This document shows, in pieces, positions 1-7,535 of a DNA stretch of 64,000 nucleotides (positions are counted from its first letter, which is position 1; every line of letters starts with the position of its first letter). Both the position numbers and the translations under genes were made by a program. The notes below the pieces were generated by a model. That model worked only from the letters and a program-made list of their open reading frames with translations. It was not told the DNA's origin and ran no database searches. The stretch spans positions 1-64,000 of the forward strand of contig CAWDAK010000011.1 in the NCBI GenBank assembly GCA_963800255.1, in the 5' to 3' direction. The stretch comes from DATFVA01 sp963800255. Lineage in GTDB: Bacteria; Bacteroidota; Ignavibacteria; Ignavibacteriales; Ignavibacteriaceae.

Positions 1-123
1 GGGTTAAAGAATATACAGGAACGCCTGAGACTGATTTACAGTCAGGATAATCTTATGAAGGTTGTTAAGGATGAGGGTCTCTTCACGGTTATACTTTTTG
101 TGCCTCAGCAGCCCGTGTTTTAG
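1..123 (+). CDS. Sensor histidine kinase, LytS/YehU type (3' end only)
   Basis: Reading frame 1 is open from the window edge to a TAG at 121-123 and encodes 40 residues. It begins with GLKNIQERLRLIYSQ, which matches the G-box of the HATPase_c domain in LytS/YehU-type kinases (consensus GLGNIRERL), then a short C-terminal strand. The kinase would sense an envelope or cytoplasmic signal and phosphorylate the LytTR regulator that follows. Sensor and transmembrane domains lie outside the window, so the signal is unknown. The 158 bp gap to the regulator is unusually long for such a pair and is filled with palindromic repeats, the first of which shares the last base of the stop codon. Confidence 0.8.
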   Translation, partial: GLKNIQERLRLIYSQDNLMKVVKDEGLFTVILFVPQQPVF

Positions 124-216
124 GTGCATCGCACCGTCACGTTAATAGATCTTCATTCCAGCAACACCCTCTCCCCCTTGCCTTTAGCCGCATCGCGGCG
201 AAACGTTAATAGATAT
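123..216 (+). repeat. Two palindromic intergenic repeats (dispersed family)
   Basis: Copy 1 is GGTGC-ATC-GCACC at 123-135, followed by CACGTTAATAGAT. Copy 2 is GCCGC-ATC-GCGGC at 187-199, followed by GAAACGTTAATAGATAT and CCGCAATCCAT. The arms differ between copies but each remains perfectly self-complementary, while the 3' tail ACGTTAATAGAT is conserved. More copies of the family lie at 1.06-1.2 kb, 14.2-14.8 kb and 22.97 kb. Here they sit between a kinase gene and its regulator gene. Confidence 0.8.
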
Positions 217-281
217 TCCGCAATCCATACCTCCAAAATGAAAATTCCTTATATTTACAACCTGATTAAAAGCATCTTAAT

Positions 282-1031
282 ATGGAAAAGAAAATTGCAG
301 CCGTAATAATCGACGACGAATCACTGGGTCGCCAGATCGTAAGGAAATTTCTTGCTTCGCATGACGAAATTAATGTTGCTGCCGAATGTTCAAACGGTTT
401 TGAGGGGATAAAAAAAATTAACGAATTAAAACCCGATATCGTTTTCCTTGATATTCAGATGCCTAAACTCACCGGGTTCGAAATGCTCGAACTCCTCGAC
501 GATCCTCCGGTTATCATATTCACAACGGCCTACGATCAGTATGCTATTAAGGCTTTCGAGGTAAATGCAGCAGATTACCTCCTGAAGCCATTTTCAGCCG
601 AAAGGTTTGAGGAAGCACTGAAGAAGGCAAAGTTTCTGCTGAGAAATAAATCGCACGGGAATGAAATTATCAGCAAGCTGATTACACACACTGCCGAAAC
701 AATGGAATTTCTTGAACGTATTGTCATTAAGGATGGCTCCCGTATCCACATTATTCCCGTTGATACTATCAGCTTTATTGAAGCACAGGATGACTATGTT
801 ATGATCCATTCCTCCGAGGGTAGTCTGTTAAAGCAAAAAACAATGAAATATTTTGAAGAACACCTCCCGCCGGAAGATTTTATAAGAATCCACAGATCTT
901 ATATCACTGCCATCTCCCGCATTAAGAAAATAGAACTGGTGGAAAAAGAATCCTACCGTATCATACTTGACGATGGAACAAAGCTGCCCGTAAGCAAATC
1001 CGGTTATGAGAAATTAAAGGGTATATTCTAG
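282..1031 (+). CDS. LytTR-family response regulator
   Basis: A 249-residue two-domain regulator. Residues 4-120 form a receiver: acidic pair D11-D12, probable phospho-acceptor D57 in VFLDIQMP, and the conserved lysine in the LLKPF motif. Residues ~145-249 form a LytTR DNA-binding domain with the typical IHRSYI and LPVSKSGY-like segments. It is the partner of the kinase ending at 123. LytTR regulators usually activate envelope, biofilm or transport genes by binding direct repeats, but the target cannot be read from the sequence. The ATG at 282 gives the expected N-terminus (KKIAAVIIDDE). Confidence 0.9.
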   Translation: MEKKIAAVIIDDESLGRQIVRKFLASHDEINVAAECSNGFEGIKKINELKPDIVFLDIQMPKLTGFEMLELLDDPPVIIFTTAYDQYAIKAFEVNAADYLLKPFSAERFEEALKKAKFLLRNKSHGNEIISKLITHTAETMEFLERIVIKDGSRIHIIPVDTISFIEAQDDYVMIHSSEGSLLKQKTMKYFEEHLPPEDFIRIHRSYITAISRIKKIELVEKESYRIILDDGTKLPVSKSGYEKLKGIF

Positions 1032-1049
1032 TAAATTGTATATAATGAA

Positions 1050-1200
1050 ACCTACGAATATGGCGGTGCGCTGCACCTGAGAAATGGCTACCAACGTTTC
1101 GGTGCGCTGCACCTGAGAAATATTATCCACGCACACGGGGCAGGGTGGGTTGTGATTGCACGTAATGAAATCTACGAATTTGCCGGTGCGCTGCACCTGG
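1050..1200 (-). repeat. Cluster of three palindromic repeats, minus orientation
   Basis: Three identical palindromes GGTGC-GCT-GCACC lie at 1065-1077, 1101-1113 and 1185-1197. Read on the minus strand they are GGTGCAGCGCACC followed by a tail such as ATTCGTAGATTTCATTACG, the same unit as in the array at 14.2-14.8 kb. The cluster fills the gap between the LytTR gene and the GbsR-type regulator. No coding sequence is credible here. Confidence 0.85.
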
Positions 1201-1247
1201 AAACACAATGAGCGTACCGAAATAAACTGCTATTTAAATTTTTCTTG

Positions 1248-1276
1248 TTGACTTTAAATATTAATAACTCTATGTT
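1248..1276 (+). promoter_or_regulatory. Putative promoter of the GbsR-type regulator
   Basis: TTGACT (1248-1253), a 17-base spacer, then TATGTT (1271-1276) resembles a primary-sigma promoter. Transcription would start near 1283, inside the palindromic operator at 1282-1301, which fits autorepression. This is inferred from spacing and consensus only. Confidence 0.45.
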
Positions 1277-1281
1277 TTTAG

Positions 1282-1301
1282 TGTTTGATATTTTTCAAAT
1301 G
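1282..1301. promoter_or_regulatory. Palindromic operator upstream of the regulator
   Basis: TGTTTGA-TATTTT-TCAAATG is an imperfect inverted repeat centred about 22 bases upstream of the regulator start. It is nearly identical to the perfect palindrome at 1849-1868 in front of the next gene, with the same spacer. Two copies flanking a MarR/GbsR-type gene are what an autoregulated repressor site would look like. Confidence 0.6.
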
Positions 1302-1314
1302 CTAAGAACGTCTA

Positions 1315-1803
1315 ATGACCTCTGAAGAAAAAATAAAGAAAGAGCTTATCCAGAGATTCGGGGATGCATATAAGGCATTCGGACTGAGCAAATTGATGGG
1401 CCATATTATTGCACTTCTTTTATTTTCCCCCCGCCCCCTTTCACTTGGAGAAATAACCGAGCAGCTCGGCCGCAGTAAGGGTCCTGTAAGCCAGATTGTA
1501 AGAAGACTTCGCGACCGTAACCTTATAAGAAAAGTATGGACCCCCGAAGACAATAGAAAAGACTTCTACGAAGTTGATCCCGACCTTTTTGAACATGCAT
1601 TCAGGAATAATCTGGAATTGATTAAAAGTAACACACGCATCGCTAAACATCTGAAAGCCGGAATCGAATCGGCAAACAGGAGTTCATTAAAAACCGTAAA
1701 TGACCGCGTAAAGGAAATGGAGCAGTTCTATATCCTTATGGAAAAGCATTATCAGAATTTTCTTAACGAATGGGCAGGCAAAAGACGGAAGTTGAATGTA
1801 TAG
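1315..1803 (+). CDS. GbsR/MarR-type transcriptional regulator
   Basis: A 162-residue winged-helix protein. Residues ~20-85 hold the helix-turn-helix and wing: LSLGEITEQLGRSKGPVSQIVRRL (helices), then DRNLIRKVW and the wing. The C-terminal half is helical with charged residues and probably forms the dimer interface. The overall pattern resembles the GbsR subfamily, which often senses small organic molecules. The gene has its own promoter and operator, and the same operator appears before the downstream SDR gene. It is therefore the probable local regulator of the 1.9-10 kb cluster. The effector cannot be deduced. Confidence 0.8.
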   Translation: MTSEEKIKKELIQRFGDAYKAFGLSKLMGHIIALLLFSPRPLSLGEITEQLGRSKGPVSQIVRRLRDRNLIRKVWTPEDNRKDFYEVDPDLFEHAFRNNLELIKSNTRIAKHLKAGIESANRSSLKTVNDRVKEMEQFYILMEKHYQNFLNEWAGKRRKLNV

Positions 1804-1848
1804 GATTTCGATATTGAACTGATAATATAGTTTTTTTTTCAAAGTAAT

Positions 1849-1868
1849 CGTTTGATATTTTTCAAACG
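1849..1868. promoter_or_regulatory. Perfect palindromic operator upstream of the SDR cluster
   Basis: CGTTTGA-TATTTT-TCAAACG has perfect 7-base arms and lies 22 bases before the SDR start codon. It repeats the site at 1282-1301, including the full TATTTT spacer. Conservation at two promoters beside a MarR/GbsR-type gene supports its being that regulator's binding site. Confidence 0.65.
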
Positions 1869-1890
1869 TTAAAAATTCAGGAGAGTAAAT

Positions 1891-2634
1891 ATGAACCGCC
1901 TCAAAGATAAAATCGCAATAATTACAGGGGGAGCCAGGGGAATCGGCAAAGCCGCGGTTAAAAAGTTTTCATCAGAGGGAGCCACAGTTATAATATGGGA
2001 TGTAAATGATCAGGCTGCCGAACAGACAGCCGAAGAAATAAATAAAACCGGCGGCAAAGTTGAGTATGCTCATGTCGACATAACTTCTTTCGAATCTGTT
2101 AGTGCCGCAGCGGAAGCTGTTCACAATAAGTACAAGCAAATTGATATTCTTATAAATAATGCGGGAATCACAAAGGATTCAACTTTAGCCAAAATGACCC
2201 CTGATCAGTGGCAGCAGGTAATCAATGTAAACCTTACCGGCGTATTTAATTGTACAAAATCAGTTATTCCTTATATGATTGAAAATAAATACGGAAAGAT
2301 TGTGAACACATCCTCTATTGTAGGACTTTACGGCAATTTCGGACAGACAAATTATGTGGCTTCAAAATCAGGGATAATAGGTATGACTAAAGTCTGGGCC
2401 AGAGAACTGGGAAGGAAAGGCATAAATGTAAATGCTGTAGCTCCGGGATTTATTGCCACCGAAATGGTAGAAACGGTGCCCGAGAAAGTAATTGAAATGC
2501 TGAAAGAGAAAACTCCCCTGGGCCGCCTGGGTAATCCTGACGATATCGCGGATGCTTACCTATTCCTTTCTTCTGATGAGGCTAAATACATTAACGGAGC
2601 CGTGCTGAGTGTAGACGGCGGATTGGTATTATAG
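1891..2634 (+). CDS. fabG: Short-chain dehydrogenase, 3-oxoacyl-(ACP) reductase type
   Basis: A 247-residue classical SDR. It has the NAD(P)-binding motif TGGARGIG (12-19), NNAG (89-92), a catalytic serine at 141/142, and YVASK with Y155/K159. The C-terminal ending INGAVLSVDGGLVL is typical of FabG. Such enzymes reduce 3-oxoacyl thioesters to 3-hydroxyacyl thioesters. A GGAGAG ribosome-binding site precedes the ATG. The cluster context (KAS III-like enzyme, acyl-CoA synthetase, symporter) suggests a specialised acyl pathway rather than the housekeeping FabG, so the symbol refers to the family only. Confidence 0.85.
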   Translation: MNRLKDKIAIITGGARGIGKAAVKKFSSEGATVIIWDVNDQAAEQTAEEINKTGGKVEYAHVDITSFESVSAAAEAVHNKYKQIDILINNAGITKDSTLAKMTPDQWQQVINVNLTGVFNCTKSVIPYMIENKYGKIVNTSSIVGLYGNFGQTNYVASKSGIIGMTKVWARELGRKGINVNAVAPGFIATEMVETVPEKVIEMLKEKTPLGRLGNPDDIADAYLFLSSDEAKYINGAVLSVDGGLVL

Positions 2635-2644
2635 GAATTATTTA

Positions 2645-3634
2645 ATGAGAAATGCAGAGATAATATCATCCGGTATGTATGTTCCCGAAAGAACCCTGCC
2701 TAACAGCTATTTCAATGAGCTGCTGGGTGAGGATGTTGATACCTGGCTTAAGAGTAACCTTACTATTAAGGAAAGAAGATGGTGCGGACCGGATGAATCA
2801 ACAGCAGACTTATGCGTTAAGGCAGCCGCTGAGATAATGAGTAATGCCGGCGTAACTCCCGATAAAATTGATCTGCTTATCGTTGCAACGGATACTCCCG
2901 AGTACATCTCCCCTTCTACAGCTTCGGTTGTACAGCACAGGATAGGACTGGTGAATGCCGGAACGTTTGATGTTAATACAGCCTGCGCGGGTTTTGTTAC
3001 CGCCCTCGATATTGGCTCAAAATACATCCGTGCAGATAAAAAATATAATAAGGTGCTTGTTATAGGCGCGTATGCAATGAGCAAATACCTCGACCTTAGT
3101 GATAAAAAGACTGTCACTCTCTTCGCCGACGGTGCCGCGGGTGTTCTTCTTTCTGCTAATAATGAAGAAAGTACCGGTTACCTTACAAGCGATCTTTACA
3201 CTGAAGGGAAATACTGCGACTGGATGGGAATTTATGCCGGGGGAACTCATCAGCCTGTTACAAAAGAGGTAATTGATAATAAAGATCACTTGCTTAAGTT
3301 TTTAAAGAAATTCCCTAAGGAAATAAATCCTGCTACATGGACACGAATGATTAAAACTTCCTGCGAAGAATTAAATATTAAACCTCAGGATATTGATCAC
3401 TATTTCATTACACAGATAAACATTAACAGTATATGGGAGACAATGGATAACCTCGGCGTTGACCGTTCGAGAGCTCATACTATAATGGACAGGTTTGCGT
3501 ACACGGGTTCTGCCTGTATACCAATGGCGTTTCACGATGCCTTCAGTAAAGGCAAAATTCATAAAGGTGAACTTGCCTGTTTTGTAGGTTCGGGTGGAGG
3601 ATTGGCTTTTGCAAGTTCGGTTTTCAGAATATAG
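2645..3634 (+). CDS. KAS III-like thiolase-fold enzyme with altered active site
   Basis: A 329-residue FabH-like protein. The active-site cysteine is C114 in NTACAGF, and the C-terminal GSGGGLAFASSVFRI matches the FabH end. Aligned to E. coli FabH, the catalytic His of the PHQAN motif is replaced by Thr (ITQIN, T256), and the catalytic Asn of HGNTS by Tyr (FAYTG, Y286). In FabH these residues drive decarboxylative condensation. Their loss together with a retained cysteine suggests acyl transfer without decarboxylation, as in some KAS III-like acyltransferases. It lies 10 bases after the SDR and 9 bases before the symporter gene, so the three are probably co-transcribed. The substrate is unknown. 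Confidence 0.8.
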   Translation: MRNAEIISSGMYVPERTLPNSYFNELLGEDVDTWLKSNLTIKERRWCGPDESTADLCVKAAAEIMSNAGVTPDKIDLLIVATDTPEYISPSTASVVQHRIGLVNAGTFDVNTACAGFVTALDIGSKYIRADKKYNKVLVIGAYAMSKYLDLSDKKTVTLFADGAAGVLLSANNEESTGYLTSDLYTEGKYCDWMGIYAGGTHQPVTKEVIDNKDHLLKFLKKFPKEINPATWTRMIKTSCEELNIKPQDIDHYFITQININSIWETMDNLGVDRSRAHTIMDRFAYTGSACIPMAFHDAFSKGKIHKGELACFVGSGGGLAFASSVFRI

Positions 3635-3643
3635 GATTATAAA

Positions 3644-5164
3644 ATGAACAGTGCCGCCTCAGTAGATATGATTACAGCAGGATGGATACTTGTTACCCTT
3701 TACTCTGCAGTAATTATTTTCTTCGTCGTAAGGGGAGCAGTTAAAACAAAAAGTATCGGGGATTATGCTGTGGGAAATATCAGCTTTTCTCCATATGCGG
3801 TGGGACTAGCGCTGGCGGCTTCAATGACGAGCGCTGCAACTTTTATTATCAACCCGGGCTTTATAGCATATTATGGTATTAGTGCTGTTATCTCTTATGC
3901 GGTTGTACTGCCGATTGCCGCAATAAGCTCTCTTATTATACTCACAAAAAGTTTTCGTAAACACGGAAGCTCTGTAAAAGCACTCACCCTTTCACAGTGG
4001 ATGGGTACACGTTATAACAGTAAGGGCTATGCCTTATTCTTCGGATTCATGTCACTCCTTCTGATAACTTTTATTGTGCTTATCTGTGTAGGGCTTACCA
4101 AAGTCCTTTCAAAAACGCTGGATGTAAGCGAGCTGACGGTGCTTATAGCAATAGTCGTTTTCATATTCGGATATATGATGTTCGGCGGCGCCAATTCAAT
4201 GGTTTACACGAATACGGTACAGGCAATCATCATGATTGTTGTAGCCTTTATCCTCCTGGGTTCAGGATATGAACATTTTAGTAACGGCATCAGCGGTTTC
4301 ATGGATAAGCTTAATTCCATCGATCCAAAATTAACACAGCTGACTAACAACAGCAGTTTCCTGTTCAGGGATTTCTTTGAGATTGTTATAGCCCAGATTG
4401 TTATCGGTGCAGCCATAGTCTGCCAGCCGCATATAATAACCAAATCACTGCTGCTGAAGTCTGATTCTGATGTAAATAAATATCTCTTTACAGGAGTACT
4501 CACAGAACTTTTGTTTTTCTTTGTGGTCATAGCGGGATTATTCGCAAGAATTACTTTTCCCGACCTCATAGTTAACGGTACGCCCTTAAAGCTTGACGGT
4601 ATTATGTCAGCTTATGTAGTTGCCCGGTTTCCGGTAATAATTGGAGTAATAGTTGTGATGGGATTAATATCGGCGGGTATTTCCACCCTGGAAGGATTAA
4701 TTCAGTCTATTTCTACAACGGTCACCGCGGATATAATAAAACCTTTATTCGGAAAATATTTTCCAAAAGACCAGGACAAACAAAACAAATTTGAAATCAG
4801 TCTAAACAAAATCGTAATTATAGTGATCGGAATAGTTTCTATCCTTATCTCCTACGATCAGATTGTTAATCCAAAGTTAAGCGTAGGAATATTTGCACAG
4901 AACGGAGTTTACGCGTACTTCTCTGCAGCCTTTGTCCCTATCCTTTTTGGACTGTTCTTTAAGTCAGTTCCAAAAGTTGTAGTGATAACAGCATCCGTGG
5001 TCGCTGTTGTCGTCCACTTTGCCTTTTACTACGGAAAGATTGGTGTCCCTTTCACTATGGCCACAGGAGAGAATCCGGGTGTTGCTGCAGCAGTTGCTAT
5101 TATTTTATCTGTAATTACCGGAGTTGTTTTGTATTCAATAATGGGGAGGAAAAGTAATGCTTAA
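3644..5164 (+). CDS. Sodium:solute symporter (SSS family)
   Basis: A 506-residue inner-membrane protein with about 13 hydrophobic segments. It has the SSS-family N-terminal pattern SIGDYAVGNISFSPYAVGLALAASMTSA and an unwound first core helix (MTSAATFIINPG), where Na+ binds in the LeuT fold. It probably imports an organic acid or other small anion driven by Na+. Its last 8 bases overlap the acyl-CoA synthetase gene, which implies translational coupling and suggests that the imported solute is the acid activated by that enzyme. Confidence 0.85.
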   Translation: MNSAASVDMITAGWILVTLYSAVIIFFVVRGAVKTKSIGDYAVGNISFSPYAVGLALAASMTSAATFIINPGFIAYYGISAVISYAVVLPIAAISSLIILTKSFRKHGSSVKALTLSQWMGTRYNSKGYALFFGFMSLLLITFIVLICVGLTKVLSKTLDVSELTVLIAIVVFIFGYMMFGGANSMVYTNTVQAIIMIVVAFILLGSGYEHFSNGISGFMDKLNSIDPKLTQLTNNSSFLFRDFFEIVIAQIVIGAAIVCQPHIITKSLLLKSDSDVNKYLFTGVLTELLFFFVVIAGLFARITFPDLIVNGTPLKLDGIMSAYVVARFPVIIGVIVVMGLISAGISTLEGLIQSISTTVTADIIKPLFGKYFPKDQDKQNKFEISLNKIVIIVIGIVSILISYDQIVNPKLSVGIFAQNGVYAYFSAAFVPILFGLFFKSVPKVVVITASVVAVVVHFAFYYGKIGVPFTMATGENPGVAAAVAIILSVITGVVLYSIMGRKSNA

Positions 5165-6677
5165 TTTCCAGGCTGACTGGCTTGCAAAGTGGGCTTTATA
5201 TACTCCCGGCCGCATGTTTATCAGGGAACATAACAGGGATGTAAGCTGGACTTACGAAAACTTCAACTGTCGGGCTGAGTCATTCGCAGACTTCCTGTTA
5301 AAAAAATATAAGATAAAAAAAGGCGACCGGATTGCTGTTTATTCAAAGAATAGTGCTGAACATATTTTATTATTCAGCGCCTGCGTAAAAACCGGTGCAG
5401 TATTAGTCCCTCTTAATTTCCGGCTTACTCCGCGGGAGATAAACATTCTTATTTCAGACGCTGAACCTTTAATATTTTATTACAGCAGTGAATTTGAACC
5501 AGCTTTAGATCAGCTGAAGTTCTCTCCGCAGACCATAAAAAGAAGCATTTCAGAGGCATCGGATTTTCTGTTTAATGATGCTGATAAATTAACGAAACCG
5601 ACTGTAAGAACTTTTGATGAGAACGACCCGGTGATGATCCTGTACACTGCCGGAACCACCGGGTTATCAAAGGGTGTTATTATCACCCATAAGATGCTTT
5701 TCTGGAATTCAATTAATACAGGACTCCGGCTGGATCTTAATTCATCAGATCATACCCAGAGCTTTGCACCTTTCTTCCATACCGGCGGCTGGAACGTATT
5801 GTTTACTCCTTTCCTGCATCATGGTGCCTCGCATACCCTCTTAACCCATTTCGATGCCGACCTGATTCTCCGGCTTATGGAAAGTGAAAAAGCAACCATA
5901 CTTTTCGGAGTGCCGACGATGCTGCAGATGATGGCAGACTCTCCCCTTTTCGAAAAAGCCGACCTTTCTTCGGTAAGGTATGCAGTTGTGGGCGGGGCAC
6001 CGATGCCTATCCCCCTGATAAATAAATGGCATGATAAGGGAGTATTCATCAGGCAGGGCTACGGGTTAACCGAAGTTGGCCCTAACACATTTTCACTCCA
6101 CCAGGACGACGCGATAAGGAAAAAGGGCTCTATAGGATTTCCGAATTTTTATATCGAAGCTAAAATAGTTAACAGCAAAGGAGAAGAAGCCGGTATTGAC
6201 GAGATCGGCGAGCTCTGGATGAAATCACCAGTGGTAACACCGGGTTACCGGGGCAAAGAAAAGGAAACTGCTGAAGCGATTACAGACGGCTGGTTCCATA
6301 CGGGCGACATGATGAAAAAAGACAGCGAAGGTTATTATTTCGTAGTCGACCGTAAAAAGAATATGTTCATCAGCGGGGGCGAGAATGTTTACCCTGCTGA
6401 AATAGAATCATTTTTACTTTCGAATGAAGATATAAAAGAAGCTGCCGTAATTGGCGTCCCCGACGAAAAGTGGGGGGAAGTTGGTAAGGCATTTTTAGTC
6501 TTGAAGACAGGCTCGAAGCTTACAGGCGAAAATATTCAGGAATTCTGCCGCGGAAACCTGGCCAATTATAAAATACCAAAGCTAATTGAGTTTATAAAAG
6601 AACTTCCCCGAAATGATGCAGGCAAAATAGACCGGAAAAATTTATTACAGCTAAATACTGATTCAACAAATAACTAA
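5157..6677 (+). CDS. AMP-forming acyl-CoA synthetase/ligase
   Basis: A 506-residue ANL-superfamily enzyme. Visible motifs are the P-loop-like YTAGTTGLSKG, the A5 motif GYGLTEVGP, the hinge-region motif GWFHTGDM with DRKKNMFISGGENVYPAEIE, and the C-terminal catalytic lysine in NDAGKIDRK. It converts a carboxylic acid, ATP and CoA to an acyl-CoA in the cytoplasm. The sequence resembles medium/long-chain and aryl-CoA ligases, but chain length cannot be read from it. Overlap with the symporter gene (8 bases) ties import to activation. Confidence 0.88.
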   Translation: MLNFQADWLAKWALYTPGRMFIREHNRDVSWTYENFNCRAESFADFLLKKYKIKKGDRIAVYSKNSAEHILLFSACVKTGAVLVPLNFRLTPREINILISDAEPLIFYYSSEFEPALDQLKFSPQTIKRSISEASDFLFNDADKLTKPTVRTFDENDPVMILYTAGTTGLSKGVIITHKMLFWNSINTGLRLDLNSSDHTQSFAPFFHTGGWNVLFTPFLHHGASHTLLTHFDADLILRLMESEKATILFGVPTMLQMMADSPLFEKADLSSVRYAVVGGAPMPIPLINKWHDKGVFIRQGYGLTEVGPNTFSLHQDDAIRKKGSIGFPNFYIEAKIVNSKGEEAGIDEIGELWMKSPVVTPGYRGKEKETAEAITDGWFHTGDMMKKDSEGYYFVVDRKKNMFISGGENVYPAEIESFLLSNEDIKEAAVIGVPDEKWGEVGKAFLVLKTGSKLTGENIQEFCRGNLANYKIPKLIEFIKELPRNDAGKIDRKNLLQLNTDSTNN

Positions 6678-6709
6678 ATCATTCAATAACAAAAGTACCA
6701 GGAGAAAAT

Positions 6710-7474
6710 ATGAAAAAGCTTTTTATTCTTTCACTTTTAATGAGCTTTTCGCTGCTGCTAGTATCATGCAGCAAAGACGATAATACCGTAACACCTCCCG
6801 CTGCGACCTACAAGATCAGCGGAACAGTTACAGATGCAGCCGGTAATTTCCTTTCCGGCATTACAGTTAATTTAACCGGTGACGCACAGAAGACTGCAAC
6901 TACTGACGCAGCCGGCTCTTATACTTTCGAAGAACTTAATTCGGGTGCCGACTTTACAGTAACGGTTTCGTCCCCGGATTACGATTTCCAAACTGCAAGC
7001 ATAAATTTAACCGGACTTAGTCAGGATGAGACAGCCGATTTCACAGCAAAAGATGGTATAGTAGGAGTATGGCTTTCAGCCGGAGCAAATGTTGCTCCCC
7101 TGCTTAACACAATATTTGCAGGCTCGGGCGGCGTTGACTCAATCTATGCTACTTTCAACTCAGATAATACATATTCTGTCCGCCAGGTTAACGGCGATCT
7201 TACGGTTATCAACTACTCAGGAACCTATTCAAATCAAAAGTCATCAGTTGGTAATATTTATAGTTTAGTTGCTAACCAGACCACACCATCAGTTGCAACT
7301 TCAGAAGGCATATATGAGATAGACAGAACTCAAACACCTCATTTTATGCAGTACGAGGTTGTACTGATATCAGGAACGCAGAACGTTGCTCCTACACCTG
7401 AAACAGGTTTCGGCAGCACAAATGGCGGAGTACTTGGTACAACTAACGTTCAAAACTATATCAGGATTCAATAA
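6710..7474 (+). CDS. Lipoprotein with carboxypeptidase-regulatory-like (Ig-fold) domain
   Basis: A 254-residue protein with a lipoprotein signal peptide ending LLLVSC (Cys about residue 20). Residues ~34-113 match a CarboxypepD_reg-like beta-sandwich (YKISGTVTDAAGNFLSGITVNL, then TTDAAGSYTFEEL). The remaining ~140 residues look like a lipocalin- or sandwich-like beta domain of no family I recognise. It probably sits on the outer membrane. A strong AGGAGA ribosome-binding site precedes the ATG, and it follows the ligase by 32 bases. It may bind the ligand taken up by the cluster, which is inference. Confidence 0.75.
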   Translation: MKKLFILSLLMSFSLLLVSCSKDDNTVTPPAATYKISGTVTDAAGNFLSGITVNLTGDAQKTATTDAAGSYTFEELNSGADFTVTVSSPDYDFQTASINLTGLSQDETADFTAKDGIVGVWLSAGANVAPLLNTIFAGSGGVDSIYATFNSDNTYSVRQVNGDLTVINYSGTYSNQKSSVGNIYSLVANQTTPSVATSEGIYEIDRTQTPHFMQYEVVLISGTQNVAPTPETGFGSTNGGVLGTTNVQNYIRIQ

Positions 7475-7484
7475 TTCGAATGCG

Positions 7485-7514
7485 GGGAGGCTGAAATTTT
7501 TTAGCCTCCCTTTT
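7485..7514 (+). terminator. Rho-independent terminator or attenuator after the lipoprotein
   Basis: GGGAGGCT (7485-7492) pairs with AGCCTCCC (7503-7510) and is followed by TTTT. The hairpin lies between the lipoprotein and the outer-membrane barrel gene. Because the next genes continue in the same direction and no clear promoter intervenes, it may only reduce downstream expression. Confidence 0.7.
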
Positions 7515-7535
7515 AATAATTCAAAAGGTAAGAAG

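Noticed and set aside
124..306. 60-residue frame at 124-306
   Set aside because: It runs through two palindromic repeats, has no ribosome-binding site and overlaps the LytTR gene start.
1014..1208. Minus-strand 64-residue frame containing repeated QVQRT
   Set aside because: It is a translation of the repeat cluster at 1065-1197.
2707..3117. 136-residue minus-strand frame inside the KAS III-like gene
   Set aside because: It is a shadow of the plus-strand codon pattern with no family match or initiation signal.
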